Source: Hugonella massiliensis
GTDB taxonomy: Bacteria; Actinomycetota; Coriobacteriia; Coriobacteriales; Eggerthellaceae
DNA: 64,000 bases
Direction: 5' to 3'
Assembly (NCBI GenBank): GCA_001486445.1
Contig: LN908986.1
Span: 1,411,895 to 1,475,894 of the forward strand
Below are positions 56,937 to 64,000 of this stretch, piece after piece. Under the pieces are notes generated by a model that worked only from the letters and a program-made list of their open reading frames with translations, did not search any database and was not told the DNA's origin. The translations under genes and the position numbers were made by a program. Each line of letters opens with the position of its first letter. Positions within the stretch are counted from its first letter, which is position 1.

Positions 56937-56969
56937 AAAAAGGGCGCGAGCCCGTTAAGGCCCGCGCCC
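56937..56969 (-). terminator. Rho-independent terminator after the aldolase gene
   Basis: Hairpin GGGCGCGGGCC-TTAA-CGGGCTCGCGCCC followed by TTTTT on the minus strand. Confidence 0.88.
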
Positions 56970-56993
56970 ATCGATCGCCTTTGATCGAGATGC

Positions 56994-57935
56994 CTACAGC
57001 GAGAAGTCCTTCTCGCCGCGGAAGACGGCTTCGGCTTCGTCGACCGAAGCGTCGGCCAGGGTGATGGCCGAAATGGCCTTGGTCAGGCGCACCGCTTCGT
57101 CGAGCGAACGCATGTGGATGTTGCGGCCGGTCGCATTACCGCAGGCGCCGCCCACATGGATCTGGTCGTAGAGGTTGGTGAGGAACTCGTTGGCATCGGC
57201 CTTCGAGCCGCCCGCGCACACCAGGCCGCAGCGGCCGGCAGCGACGGAGGCGATGTGCAGGTTCTCGGCGGAGCTGGCCCCTTCGGTGGCCACCGGCGGG
57301 TTGACCTTCACGAAGTCGGCGCCCAGGCACAGGGCCACGCCCGCTGCACCGGCAATGGTTTCGGGCGCCTTCTCGCGATCGCCCACCGCCTTGCCGCGGG
57401 GGTAGATCCACAGAACGGTGATCAGACCGGCGGCATGCGCTTCGGCGATGAGCTCGCCGGCTTCGGCCATCATCGTGGCCTCGTATTCGCTGCCCAGGTA
57501 GATCGTGTAGCCGATGCCCACGATATTCACGCCGGCGTCGCGCATGGCGAGCACGGCGTCGAGCTCGTGCAGCTGCGGGCTGTAGGGGTCGTCCTGGGCG
57601 CCCTTCACCAGGTTGGTCTTGGAGTTGACCTTCACCAGGTAGTTGATTTCGGGATAGTCCATGGCGTAGTGGGCGACCAGACCGCGTTGGGCGGCCATGA
57701 CGCCGATGGTGCCCTGGCTGGCGATCTGGAACAGATGCTCGGGGTCGGCGTCGGAGGGGTCAATGCCTTCGCCGTAGAAGTCGCCGTTGAGGTGCTCGAT
57801 CTTCTGGTCGCACGCGAACAGCATGAGGCGGCCGGTACCGCGCGTGGCGCTCATGAAATTGTCGATATAGGTCTCACGCGATTCGGGCATCACGTCTACG
57901 GGAACCTTCACCTGATCACGGGTAATGGTGGGCAT
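56994..57935 (-). CDS. Class I fructose-bisphosphate aldolase, DhnA/archaeal type
   Basis: A 313-residue TIM-barrel aldolase of the DhnA/LsrF/DeoC group, which forms a Schiff base with substrate. The likely catalytic lysine is in GADFVKVNPPVATEG. Other family features are LMLFACDQKIEHLNGDFYG with the DQKxEH motif, YLVKVNSKTNLV, the middle strands VLWIYPRGKAV and the phosphate site VCAGGSKADANEF. The expected reaction is fructose 1,6-bisphosphate cleavage or a related 2-deoxy/keto sugar aldol. The ATG follows a strong AAGGAGG. It is a single gene with a terminator. A TACAAT about 60 bases upstream may be its -10 box. Confidence 0.88.
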   Translation of the reverse strand: MPTITRDQVKVPVDVMPESRETYIDNFMSATRGTGRLMLFACDQKIEHLNGDFYGEGIDPSDADPEHLFQIASQGTIGVMAAQRGLVAHYAMDYPEINYLVKVNSKTNLVKGAQDDPYSPQLHELDAVLAMRDAGVNIVGIGYTIYLGSEYEATMMAEAGELIAEAHAAGLITVLWIYPRGKAVGDREKAPETIAGAAGVALCLGADFVKVNPPVATEGASSAENLHIASVAAGRCGLVCAGGSKADANEFLTNLYDQIHVGGACGNATGRNIHMRSLDEAVRLTKAISAITLADASVDEAEAVFRGEKDFSL

Positions 57936-58061
57936 GGATTTTCCTCCTTGGAAAACGATGGAATGTCACATCGAAGGCGCGTGCATCGCGCACCTTGGTA
58001 TTGTATCTCGATTGCCCGCAGCCCGCGTACGGTTGAGGGAAAAAACCAAAGGGGCGGCCGC

Positions 58062-58364
58062 CTAGAGCCATTCGCGTCGCGCGCGCACGTAGGTGTCTTC
58101 AAATTCTGCGGGCGAGCAGGTCAGGTAGAGCGCGCCTTCGATCACGCCCACCACCGCCATCACGATGAAGGCGGTCCCGAAGGACACGAGCGACCCCACG
58201 ACAGACACCGCAAGCACGATGAAGCCGGTCTGGATGTAGCCCAGATAAAACTTGTGCATCCCCAATCCCCCAAAGAAGATCGCGAGCAGGGCCGCCGTCA
58301 CGCGGCTGCGCTTTGGAACGAAGGGCGCGGGGTGCGCGGTCGTTTTGCCCTCTTCGGTGCTCAT
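58062..58364 (-). CDS. TM2-domain membrane protein
   Basis: A 100-residue protein with two membrane helices in the TM2 pattern: AALLAIFFGGLGMHKFYLGY followed by a helix with GFIVLAVSVVGSLVSFGTAF and a short C-terminal region. The G-x-x-G-x-H-x-F-Y-L-G signature is clear. TM2 proteins have no settled function. The ATG overlaps the stop of the TVP38-like gene (ATGA), so the two are translated together. Confidence 0.85.
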   Translation of the reverse strand: MSTEEGKTTAHPAPFVPKRSRVTAALLAIFFGGLGMHKFYLGYIQTGFIVLAVSVVGSLVSFGTAFIVMAVVGVIEGALYLTCSPAEFEDTYVRARREWL

Positions 58365-59215
58365 GCGCGCTTCCCATCTCCCGTCTTCGGGGCAGCGGTT
58401 TCGGATTCGTCGCCTGCCGCCCCCGCGTCTGCGACAGGATCGTCTGACGACGCGACCCTTTTCACGCCGCTGAAGTTCATGATGCGCTTGTGGAAAACGA
58501 GCGCCATGACGGCGAGCAGGGTCACCACGGCGAAAATCGCGATGCTCTGCACGTACTGGCCGTCGGCGATTCCCGCCGCCGCGAACGTGCTCATGAACAC
58601 GCCCGGGATGCGGGCCACCGTGGTGATCGCGATGAAGCGGCCCGTGGGCATTTCGGTAAGGGGCACCAGGTAGGTGAAGACGTCCTTGGGAAGGCCGGGG
58701 ATCAGAAAGAGGATGAAGACCATGACGTCGAGCCGGCCGCTCTGCTCGAACGTGTGAATCTTTCCCAGCTGCTCCATAGGCACCATATCGGCCACGAAGG
58801 GCTGGCCCAGACGATGCACGAGCTGGTAGATGATGAAAGTCGACAGCATGCAACCGAGCAGGATGATCGCCGAACCGCCCCAGGGGCCGTAGATCATGCC
58901 GGCGGCCACCTGGACAACTTCGCCGGGGATGAAGGCCACGATGATCTGCAGCAACTGCAGGGCGAGCAGCACGCACACGCCCAGGGGGCCCGCCTCGTGG
59001 ATCTTCGCCACCATGAGCTCGAGCCCACCGTCTTCGAAGAGCAGGCCCAGATAAGGCCACAGGAGCACGACCACCAACGCCGAAATCACCAGGAAGGCGA
59101 TAAGGCCGCCGGCCTTCACCGCATCGGATTTGGTGACCCTCCGCTTGCGCGTGCGACCCTTGTCATTCGCACGCGCGGGGACGTCGGGGGATGCGTTGGT
59201 GCGCTGGTGCTGCAT
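58361..59215 (-). CDS. TVP38/TMEM64-family (DedA-like) membrane protein
   Basis: A 284-residue protein with five or six membrane helices. The SNARE-associated/VTT domain core is seen in FIPGEVVQVAAGMIYGPWGG, IILLGCMLSTFIIYQLVHRL and FLIPGLPKDVFTYLVPLTEM. Proteins of this group move or flip lipids and affect envelope homeostasis. The N-terminus is basic and the C-terminus acidic, both cytoplasmic. It starts five bases after the PRC-barrel gene and overlaps the TM2 gene, giving a three-gene envelope unit. Confidence 0.88.
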   Translation of the reverse strand: MQHQRTNASPDVPARANDKGRTRKRRVTKSDAVKAGGLIAFLVISALVVVLLWPYLGLLFEDGGLELMVAKIHEAGPLGVCVLLALQLLQIIVAFIPGEVVQVAAGMIYGPWGGSAIILLGCMLSTFIIYQLVHRLGQPFVADMVPMEQLGKIHTFEQSGRLDVMVFILFLIPGLPKDVFTYLVPLTEMPTGRFIAITTVARIPGVFMSTFAAAGIADGQYVQSIAIFAVVTLLAVMALVFHKRIMNFSGVKRVASSDDPVADAGAAGDESETAAPKTGDGKRA

Positions 59216-59220
59216 ACGGG

Positions 59221-60051
59221 CTACTCGCCTTTCGCTTCGTCGTCTTCGCCGTGGAGGGCCTTGTCGAAGTTGTTCTTGAAGTCGGCGAACATGCCTTTGG
59301 TGCGGCCGATCTGACGGCCGGTGAGGTAGGCGGCCTTCTGCGAGGCCTCATCGGCGGCGTGGGCCGCCTCGTGCACCTTGGGCGCGGCCTTTTCCTTGGC
59401 TTCGTGAACCTTGTTCTGGGCCACCGCAGCGGCTTTGCCGCCCTTCGCGGCCAGGCCGCCTTCGACCACGATGTCGCGCACCTCGTCGGCTACGAGGATG
59501 GCGCCCGTCTGCACCTCGCCCTCTTCGGGTTCGGCGTCGCTGGTGATCGCGGTGTCGCCCACGCCCAGCTTGAAGCCGCGGATATAGGCGGCAGGGATTT
59601 CAAGCTGACCGAGCAGGGCCTTGTCGAGGGCGCCCTTGTCGGCGACGATCGACGTGACCTTGCCGCTCTGCTTGAGGAATTCGACGCTACCCACGCGGCC
59701 GAAGGCTTCGCCGTCCTCGGTGAGGATGGGCATCGCCTCCCACATGGTGCAGCGGTCCCACTCGATGCCCAGCTCCTTGCAGACGGCCGGACCGTTGTAG
59801 CCTTTCAGGTTCACGTTGGAAAGGCGCACGCGCCCGTCTTCCCATTCGAACCCGTCGATAGGGACGAACAGGTCCTTGCGGCGAAACATCCACAGCAAAT
59901 CGGGGCGTTTCACGAAGAAGCCCAGGCAGCGCTTCTCGGAGGGGTGGAAGACAAAGTGGCGCACCTTGCCGATGCGCTTGGTCCCCTTCTTGCCGCCCAC
60001 CACGCGCGTTCCGTAGAGGTCTTTGGTCGAGTAGGTCTTCGAAATTTCCAT
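59221..60051 (-). CDS. PRC-barrel protein with a coiled C-terminus
   Basis: A 276-residue soluble protein. Two PRC-barrel-like beta domains are visible: residues ~8-80 (DLYGTRVVGGKKGTKRIGKV, FVPIDGFEWEDGRVRL) and ~100-175 (DGEAFGRVGSVEFLKQSGKV). The last ~80 residues are Ala/Lys/Glu-rich, predicted helical, and resemble YtxH-like stress proteins. PRC-barrels bind RNA-processing or photosynthetic complexes in other groups; here the role is unknown. It is followed by the TVP38-like gene after five bases. Confidence 0.78.
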   Translation of the reverse strand: MEISKTYSTKDLYGTRVVGGKKGTKRIGKVRHFVFHPSEKRCLGFFVKRPDLLWMFRRKDLFVPIDGFEWEDGRVRLSNVNLKGYNGPAVCKELGIEWDRCTMWEAMPILTEDGEAFGRVGSVEFLKQSGKVTSIVADKGALDKALLGQLEIPAAYIRGFKLGVGDTAITSDAEPEEGEVQTGAILVADEVRDIVVEGGLAAKGGKAAAVAQNKVHEAKEKAAPKVHEAAHAADEASQKAAYLTGRQIGRTKGMFADFKNNFDKALHGEDDEAKGE

Positions 60052-60074
60052 CCTGCACCCTTTTGAACATGCGA

Positions 60075-60097
60075 AGGGCGCCCGTGACGGGCGCCCT
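60075..60097 (-). terminator. Perfect hairpin between the YtxH-like and PRC-barrel genes
   Basis: AGGGCGCCCGT-G-ACGGGCGCCCT, 11-base arms with a one-base centre. There is no T-run. It may end the YtxH-like gene transcript. Confidence 0.4.
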
Positions 60098-60110
60098 CAT
60101 CCCAAATCCG

Positions 60111-60650
60111 CTATTCCGCGTCGGCCTTCGATGCGTCGGCCGGGGTTTCAGCCGCCTCGGCAGCCTCGGCCGTCTGGGCCGGGGCATCGGCGACCGTTGC
60201 GTCGGTGGCGGCCACCGCTTCGACGTCGGCGGTCTTGGCGGCGTTGGCCGCTACCTGGGCGGCGATACGGGCACGGGCCGCTTCGATCTTGTCGCGAAGC
60301 TCGTCGTTGCGCTCGACGACCACAGGCGTTGCGTTGCCGCGGATTTCGTCGACGCGCGAGCGGGCTGCACCCAGCGCGTCCTGGGCGGAATCGCAGGCCT
60401 TGCCGTAGGTGGCGCGGGCGCCTTCGCTCGCCGTCTGGTAGGCCTCGTGTCCACGAGCGACGGCGTCGCTGTAGAACTGCTTGCCGCGGATCTGCGCTTC
60501 GTTGCCGTAGTGCTGGGCGGTACCCCACGCCTCGTTGGCTTTGTCGGCCACGAGGGCGCGCGTTTCAGCGCCACTGCGCGGAGCGTAGAGCAGCGCGCAG
60601 ACCGCGCCCACGACGCCGCCTGCCAGGAAGAATCCCAATTTACCCTTCAT
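60111..60650 (-). CDS. YtxH-domain (general stress-like) membrane-anchored protein
   Basis: A 179-residue protein. The N-terminal helix GKLGFFLAGGVVGAVCALLYAP followed by RSGAETR is the YtxH signature, linked to general stress proteins in Bacillus. The rest is a long Ala/Glu/Arg-rich helical region ending in a Thr/Ala/Glu-rich acidic tail. It could span or coat the membrane. The gene stands upstream of the PRC-barrel gene with a hairpin between them. Confidence 0.82.
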   Translation of the reverse strand: MKGKLGFFLAGGVVGAVCALLYAPRSGAETRALVADKANEAWGTAQHYGNEAQIRGKQFYSDAVARGHEAYQTASEGARATYGKACDSAQDALGAARSRVDEIRGNATPVVVERNDELRDKIEAARARIAAQVAANAAKTADVEAVAATDATVADAPAQTAEAAEAAETPADASKADAE

Positions 60651-60724
60651 ATGTCTCCTCCTTCGACCGCTGTGCAGTCCGAATGCTCGGTGGACCGTGC
60701 GCCATGTCGCACGTTTCGCTCGTC

Positions 60725-60730
60725 ATTATA
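60725..60730 (-). promoter_or_regulatory. Possible -10 element upstream of the YtxH-like gene
   Basis: TATAAT on the minus strand about 75 bases before the start codon, with no clear -35 box. Confidence 0.4.
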
Positions 60731-60811
60731 AGCGCTCGCCCGTGCGCGCCCGCGCGCAGTTGCCAAGGCGTAATGTGCCCGCACGGCGGCGCCACATCCT
60801 GCAGTAGCGCC

Positions 60812-61213
60812 CTACCCCACCAACCGGTTCACGAAACGGGCGGCTTCGGTGAGAGCCCTCAGGGCTTCGAGGTCGTCTGCGTAGGAAACCTCGATGCGGG
60901 CGCGTCCGCGCGCCGCGTCGACCCAATCCGTCGTGCCGGCGAACAGGGCGTCGTCGCGCGCCGACCGTTCCACCATCAGATCGATCGCCACATGTTCCAT
61001 CAGATGCGCGAGCGAGGTGCGGGTCATGACGCTCGCGAAGGTGCCGCCCGCCTCGTTGACGCAGGCGTGCGCCGGCAGATGCGGGCGGGAAAGCGCTGCC
61101 GCGCGGGCGATCGCCGGCGTGGTGTAGCGCCGTGCGGGATCGGGGGCTTCGACGAAGCAGGCAATGCGGTCGCGCTTCACCGAGAACCGCACGATGCGCA
61201 AGGCGTCCGCCAT
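60812..61213 (-). CDS. Stand-alone domain resembling the N-terminal domain of cyanophycin synthetase
   Basis: A 133-residue soluble protein. The text LAHLMEHVAIDLMVER, followed by GTTDWVDAARGRARIEVSYA and DDLEALRALTEAARFVNRL, follows the pattern of the cyanophycin synthetase N-terminal region (a histidine-glutamate helix, then a strand and a C-terminal helix). The catalytic ATP-grasp and Mur-ligase parts are absent, so it does not make cyanophycin by itself. The function is unknown. The ATG at 61213 lies just after the stop of the upstream membrane protein, and the two genes are probably co-transcribed behind serS. Confidence 0.6.
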   Translation of the reverse strand: MADALRIVRFSVKRDRIACFVEAPDPARRYTTPAIARAAALSRPHLPAHACVNEAGGTFASVMTRTSLAHLMEHVAIDLMVERSARDDALFAGTTDWVDAARGRARIEVSYADDLEALRALTEAARFVNRLVG

Positions 61214-61214
61214 G

Positions 61215-61826
61215 CTAGTCGTCCGACCGCGCAAGCACGGTCATGCCACTCGGCACGTCGCTGGGGGCGGCGTCGATGACGTCGTCGTCCTGCAGATGGA
61301 GCACGATCGGCCAGTTGGTGCCGTTGTCCTCGTCGAGCACGATGCGCGTGCGGTTTTCGTTGAAGCGATAGGAGGCGTGGCCTTCCGACGTCCCGAAGGT
61401 GAAGGTGAGCGTTTTTGCCTGCGTGTCGAGCACGTAGGCGTAGGCCACGTCGTCGGAGACATGAATCTGGTTGGCGTCGATCGTGAGGACAGCACCTTCC
61501 GAAGAGGTCCAGGTGCCCTGGAAATCCGCCGCGTCGTCGTAGCGAAACCAGGTGTTCCACACCGTATAGAGCGAGAAGGCGACAAGGGCTGCCAGAGCGA
61601 CGAGGAGGACGGCGACGACTGCGCGACGCACGGGATGACGTCGGCGCTCGGGCATGCGGGGCATGCGGCCGACGCCGGCGGGGGCTGCATGCGTGTGCGC
61701 GCTCGCTGCGTGCGAGGAGCGCGCGCGGCCGCGCGCGGCCTGCGAACCCCGGGGGTCGCTCGGCTGCACGCGGCCGTATGCCTGCGAGGAGCTGCGCGAA
61801 GGCGCGCCGCTACTTCTGCGGTTCAA
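61215..61826 (-). CDS. Single-pass membrane protein with an extracellular beta-rich domain
   Basis: The family is not recognised. A Ser/Ala/Arg-rich N-terminal region is followed by one membrane helix ([21 protein letters not shown]). An extracellular ~125-residue domain follows with lipocalin-like strand patterns ([40 protein letters not shown]). This is similar in style to small DUF4825/DUF5640-like lipid-barrel proteins of Gram-positives. The start is uncertain. The TTG at 61826 would overlap the serS stop by 17 bases; an ATG at 61664 or 61655 just before the helix is an alternative. The region 61690-61760 is unusually GC-rich. Confidence 0.6.
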   Translation of the reverse strand: MNRRSSGAPSRSSSQAYGRVQPSDPRGSQAARGRARSSHAASAHTHAAPAGVGRMPRMPERRRHPVRRAVVAVLLVALAALVAFSLYTVWNTWFRYDDAADFQGTWTSSEGAVLTIDANQIHVSDDVAYAYVLDTQAKTLTFTFGTSEGHASYRFNENRTRIVLDEDNGTNWPIVLHLQDDDVIDAAPSDVPSGMTVLARSDD

Positions 61827-63105
61827 TGACCTTCACGCCGCCCATGTAGGGAACGAGAACGTCGGGCACCGTGATTGTGCCGTCGGCATTCTGGTAGTTC
61901 TCCATGAGGGCCGCCATGCAACGGCCGATGGCCAGGCCGGAGCCGTTGAGGGTGTGGACGTAGCGCGTGCCCTTGAAGTTTTCGGGGTCGCGGTACTTGA
62001 TGTTGGCGCGGCGGGCCTGGAAGTCGCCGCAGCAGCTGCAGGAGCTGATTTCCTTGTAGGCGTTGTAGCTGGGCATCCAGACTTCCACGTCGTAGGTCTT
62101 GGCGGCAGAAAAGCCCAGGTCGCCCGTGCACAGGCTGATCACGCGATAGGGAAGCTTGAGCTGCTGGAGGATGTATTCGGCTTCGTTGGTGAGGCTTTCC
62201 AGTTCGTCGTAGGAGGTTTCGGGCGTGGCGAACTTCACCATTTCGACCTTGTCGAACTGGTGCACGCGGATGATGCCGCGCGTATCGCGGCCCGCCGAGC
62301 CAGCCTCTTCGCGGAAGCAGGGGGTGAAGGCGGTGTAGTAGAGGGGCAGGTCCTTGGCGTCGAGCACGTCGCCGGCATGGATGTTGGTCAACGGCACTTC
62401 GGCGGTGGGGATCAGGTAAAGGCTTTCGTCCTTGGTCTTGAACAGGTCCTCTTCGAATTTGGGAAGCTGACCGGTGCCCGTCATGGTCTGCTTGTTCACC
62501 AGATAGGGGGTCCACCATTCCTTGAATCCGTGCGCGGCATGGGAGTCGACCATGAAGTTCATGAGCGCGCGCTCGAGGCGGGCACCCATGCCCCCGAGCA
62601 GGACGAAACGGCTGCCGGAAAGCTTGATCGCGCGGTCGGCGTCGATGATGTTGAGGTCGGCGCCCAAATCCCAATGGGGCTTCATCTCCATGCCCTCGGC
62701 TTCGAAATCACGCGGGGTGCCCCAACGGCGCACTTCGGGGTTCTCGGTTTCGTCCTTGCCCACCGGCGTGGTCTCATGCGGGATGTTGGGCGTGGTCATG
62801 AGGATATGGTGCAGCTCGCCTTCGGCCGCTTCGCGCTTGGCGGTAAGGGCCTCGAGCTTTTCGTTGACGACGCGCACCTGCTCTTTGGCGGCCTCGGCCT
62901 CGTCTTTCTTGCCCTGGCCCATGAGCTTGCCGATTTCCTTCGACTTGGCGTTGCGCTCGGCCTGCAGGGCCTCCTGTTCGGTGATGGCCGCACGGCGGGC
63001 TTCGTCGAGCTCGGTGAAGCGGGCGGAATCCCACTCATGGTTGCGGTTCTTCATCGCCGTTTCAACCAGTTCCAAATTTTCTCTGACAAAACGTGCGTCC
63101 AGCAT
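61810..63105 (-). CDS. serS: Seryl-tRNA synthetase
   Basis: A 431-residue class II aminoacyl-tRNA synthetase that charges tRNA-Ser. The N-terminal long coiled-coil arm (about 30-105) contacts the tRNA long variable arm. Class II motif 2 is [20 protein letters not shown] and motif 3 is [19 protein letters not shown]. The ATG at 63105 follows AGGAGG, and the protein then begins with the canonical [14 protein letters not shown]. It is single, divergent from the small membrane protein, and followed closely by two small genes. Confidence 0.97.
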   Translation of the reverse strand: MLDARFVRENLELVETAMKNRNHEWDSARFTELDEARRAAITEQEALQAERNAKSKEIGKLMGQGKKDEAEAAKEQVRVVNEKLEALTAKREAAEGELHHILMTTPNIPHETTPVGKDETENPEVRRWGTPRDFEAEGMEMKPHWDLGADLNIIDADRAIKLSGSRFVLLGGMGARLERALMNFMVDSHAAHGFKEWWTPYLVNKQTMTGTGQLPKFEEDLFKTKDESLYLIPTAEVPLTNIHAGDVLDAKDLPLYYTAFTPCFREEAGSAGRDTRGIIRVHQFDKVEMVKFATPETSYDELESLTNEAEYILQQLKLPYRVISLCTGDLGFSAAKTYDVEVWMPSYNAYKEISSCSCCGDFQARRANIKYRDPENFKGTRYVHTLNGSGLAIGRCMAALMENYQNADGTITVPDVLVPYMGGVKVIEPQK

Positions 63106-63138
63106 GAATCCTCCTGCACAAGAGCTATAGCATGGCGT

Positions 63139-63150
63139 TTGTTCGAACAA
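63139..63150. promoter_or_regulatory. 12-base perfect palindrome in the serS/small-gene divergent region
   Basis: TTGTTCGAACAA, centred about 40 bases before the serS start and near its presumed -35 region (a TATAGC -10 candidate lies at ~63124-63129 on the minus strand). It may be an operator. Confidence 0.35.
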
Positions 63151-63159
63151 TGCCCGAAA

Positions 63160-63189
63160 TTGCTTCGAGTTACAAACGAATAGTATACT
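63160..63189 (+). promoter_or_regulatory. Promoter of the 68-residue membrane protein gene
   Basis: TTGCTT (63160-63165), 18 bases, TATACT (63184-63189) on the plus strand, 65 bases before the start codon. Confidence 0.6.
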
Positions 63190-63253
63190 CTACCAGCTGA
63201 AACGAGTTTCCCCGGCGCACGAATCGCCGACATTTTCTACGAGAGGCACCTGT

Positions 63254-63460
63254 ATGGATTTCGACAGCATGTACCACTTCCTGTTCGAGACGTACGCCGG
63301 CTTGGGCGCGCTGTTCGCTATCGCCATCGTGGTCTGTCTGCTTGCCTGCGTGATCATGGAACGACGCACGCGCAAGATCTACAAGAACCACGAGAAGACC
63401 GACGACGACTGGAGCTTCTTCGACGACGATGACGAAGAGGACGAGGAAGCGTCCAAGTAG
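63254..63460 (+). CDS. Small single-pass membrane protein with an acidic tail
   Basis: 68 residues. A helix spans about residues 12-35 (TYAGLGALFAIAIVVCLLAC). A basic segment (ERRTRKIYKN) marks the cytoplasmic side. The last ~20 residues are almost all acidic (SFFDDDDEEDEEA). The family is unknown. The ATG follows a GAGAGG ribosome site eight bases upstream. It is single, divergent from serS, and ended by a strong hairpin. The acidic tail could bind a basic partner or cations; that is inference. Confidence 0.75.
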   Translation: MDFDSMYHFLFETYAGLGALFAIAIVVCLLACVIMERRTRKIYKNHEKTDDDWSFFDDDDEEDEEASK

Positions 63461-63485
63461 GGGGGCGTTCCCCTAAGAAGCGTGC

Positions 63486-63524
63486 GGAAGCGGCGCGGGC
63501 GATTCGGTTGCCCGCGCCGCTTCC
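63486..63524 (+). terminator. Strong hairpin after the small membrane protein gene
   Basis: Perfect 15-base arms GGAAGCGGCGCGGGC/GCCCGCGCCGCTTCC with a nine-base loop, 26 bases after the stop. No T-run. Confidence 0.6.
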
Positions 63525-64000
63525 ACGTAAGAAGGCACCGTCTGGAGCCCGTTTCGTTTTCGTGCACGGGAGCCGCGGGCCGTGCCCGTCCCACCGCGCG
63601 AGCGCTGGCTGTCGCACCCGAGGCGACCCGTTCACGCTCAGAGCGCGCAAATGGCGTGCCAATCGAGTTTTCGAGGAATATCGGCAGCGATTCGCAATTT
63701 TCAGCCTCATTGATAAACACATCATTGATATATGTTTATTAAATTGCTCAAATATTCGGAAATCAGCTCGAAAACTTGATCGGCATGCCATAGGGACGCC
63801 GTTTTCGTTTCGCCGTGCAACCGCAGGGAACGCGCCCCGCCCCGCAGGTGGAATGCGACCCGCGACAGGGGCGACAGCGAAGCGCCTCGCCCCGTCCCGC
63901 AGGTTGACCCTGCCACCCGGCACTTATACCCAACAAGAAGTGTATAAGAGAAAGGGAAAGGCGCACGCGCCCGTCTTCCCATTCGCACCCGCCGAGAAGG
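63525..64000. other. Non-coding end of window
   Basis: No supported gene. An AT-rich patch at ~63715-63760 (TTGATATATGTTTATTAAAT) stands out against GC-rich surroundings and may hold a promoter for a gene beyond the edge. GCCCCGYCCCGCAGGTKGA occurs twice (about 63836 and 63890) as a direct repeat. Confidence 0.4.

Noticed and set aside
61690-61770. GC-rich palindromic run (GCGCGCGGCCGCGCGC) as a possible regulatory site
   Set aside because: It lies in the low-complexity Arg/Ala/Ser coding region of the membrane protein and is explained by codon bias.

Overview
The window is a 64 kb piece of a high-GC Gram-positive chromosome. The core genes are roughly 60-65 % G+C by eye. Three things point to the Coriobacteriia, probably the Eggerthellaceae: a LuxR regulator with about twelve membrane helices, Actinobacteria-like RNA polymerase subunits, and a large molybdenum-cofactor/molybdate cluster. 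The species cannot be named from sequence alone.

Layout. (1) 1-14.8 kb is housekeeping, all on the minus strand: a Rel/Spo (p)ppGpp enzyme cut by the window edge, a RecJ-helicase fusion, an HD hydrolase, pth, prs, glmU, a peptidoglycan-binding protein, a polyprenyl diphosphate synthase, tRNA-Leu(TAA), a Ppx/GppA phosphatase, a FtsB/DivIC-like protein and yebC. (2) 14.97-17.85 kb is an accessory island. Four single 29-nt sequences that look like type I-E CRISPR repeats, all in one orientation, separate gene-sized segments. Two segments carry paralogous 84-residue proteins. The third is a phage morphogenesis fragment carrying a JAB/MPN-like metallopeptidase domain and a small partner gene. (3) 17.98-26.1 kb is a complete type II-A CRISPR-Cas locus with visibly lower G+C: an array of 30 repeats and 29 spacers, csn2, cas2, cas1, cas9, and a divergent tracrRNA beyond the cas9 start. 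In the cas direction the order is tracrRNA | cas9-cas1-cas2-csn2-leader-array. (4) 26.5-31.7 kb is modA-modB-modC-moaA-moaC, for molybdate uptake and the first steps of molybdopterin synthesis. (5) 31.9-43.2 kb is glmM, hisE, rpoC, rpoB, a NYN ribonuclease-like gene and rlmB. (6) 43.2-64 kb is mixed housekeeping and accessory content: phosphodiesterase, methylthioribose-1-P isomerase, an FAD protein, a universal stress protein, a CarD-like regulator, two tRNAs, an L,D-transpeptidase, an M20 dipeptidase, the LuxR regulator, a two-component system, a purine permease, a DhnA-type aldolase, envelope proteins (TM2, TVP38, PRC-barrel, YtxH) and serS.

The CRISPR locus looks functional. The Cas9 RuvC and HNH residues are present, the cas genes are tightly packed, and the repeats are uniform except for the two at the leader-distal end. 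Two spacers are exactly duplicated and a third pair differs at three bases. The most unusual structure is the neighbouring island, where lone type I-E-like repeats bound whole genes and a 1.4 kb phage segment. I do not know of a described system with this layout. It may be the wreck of an older array or a repeat-bounded cassette site.
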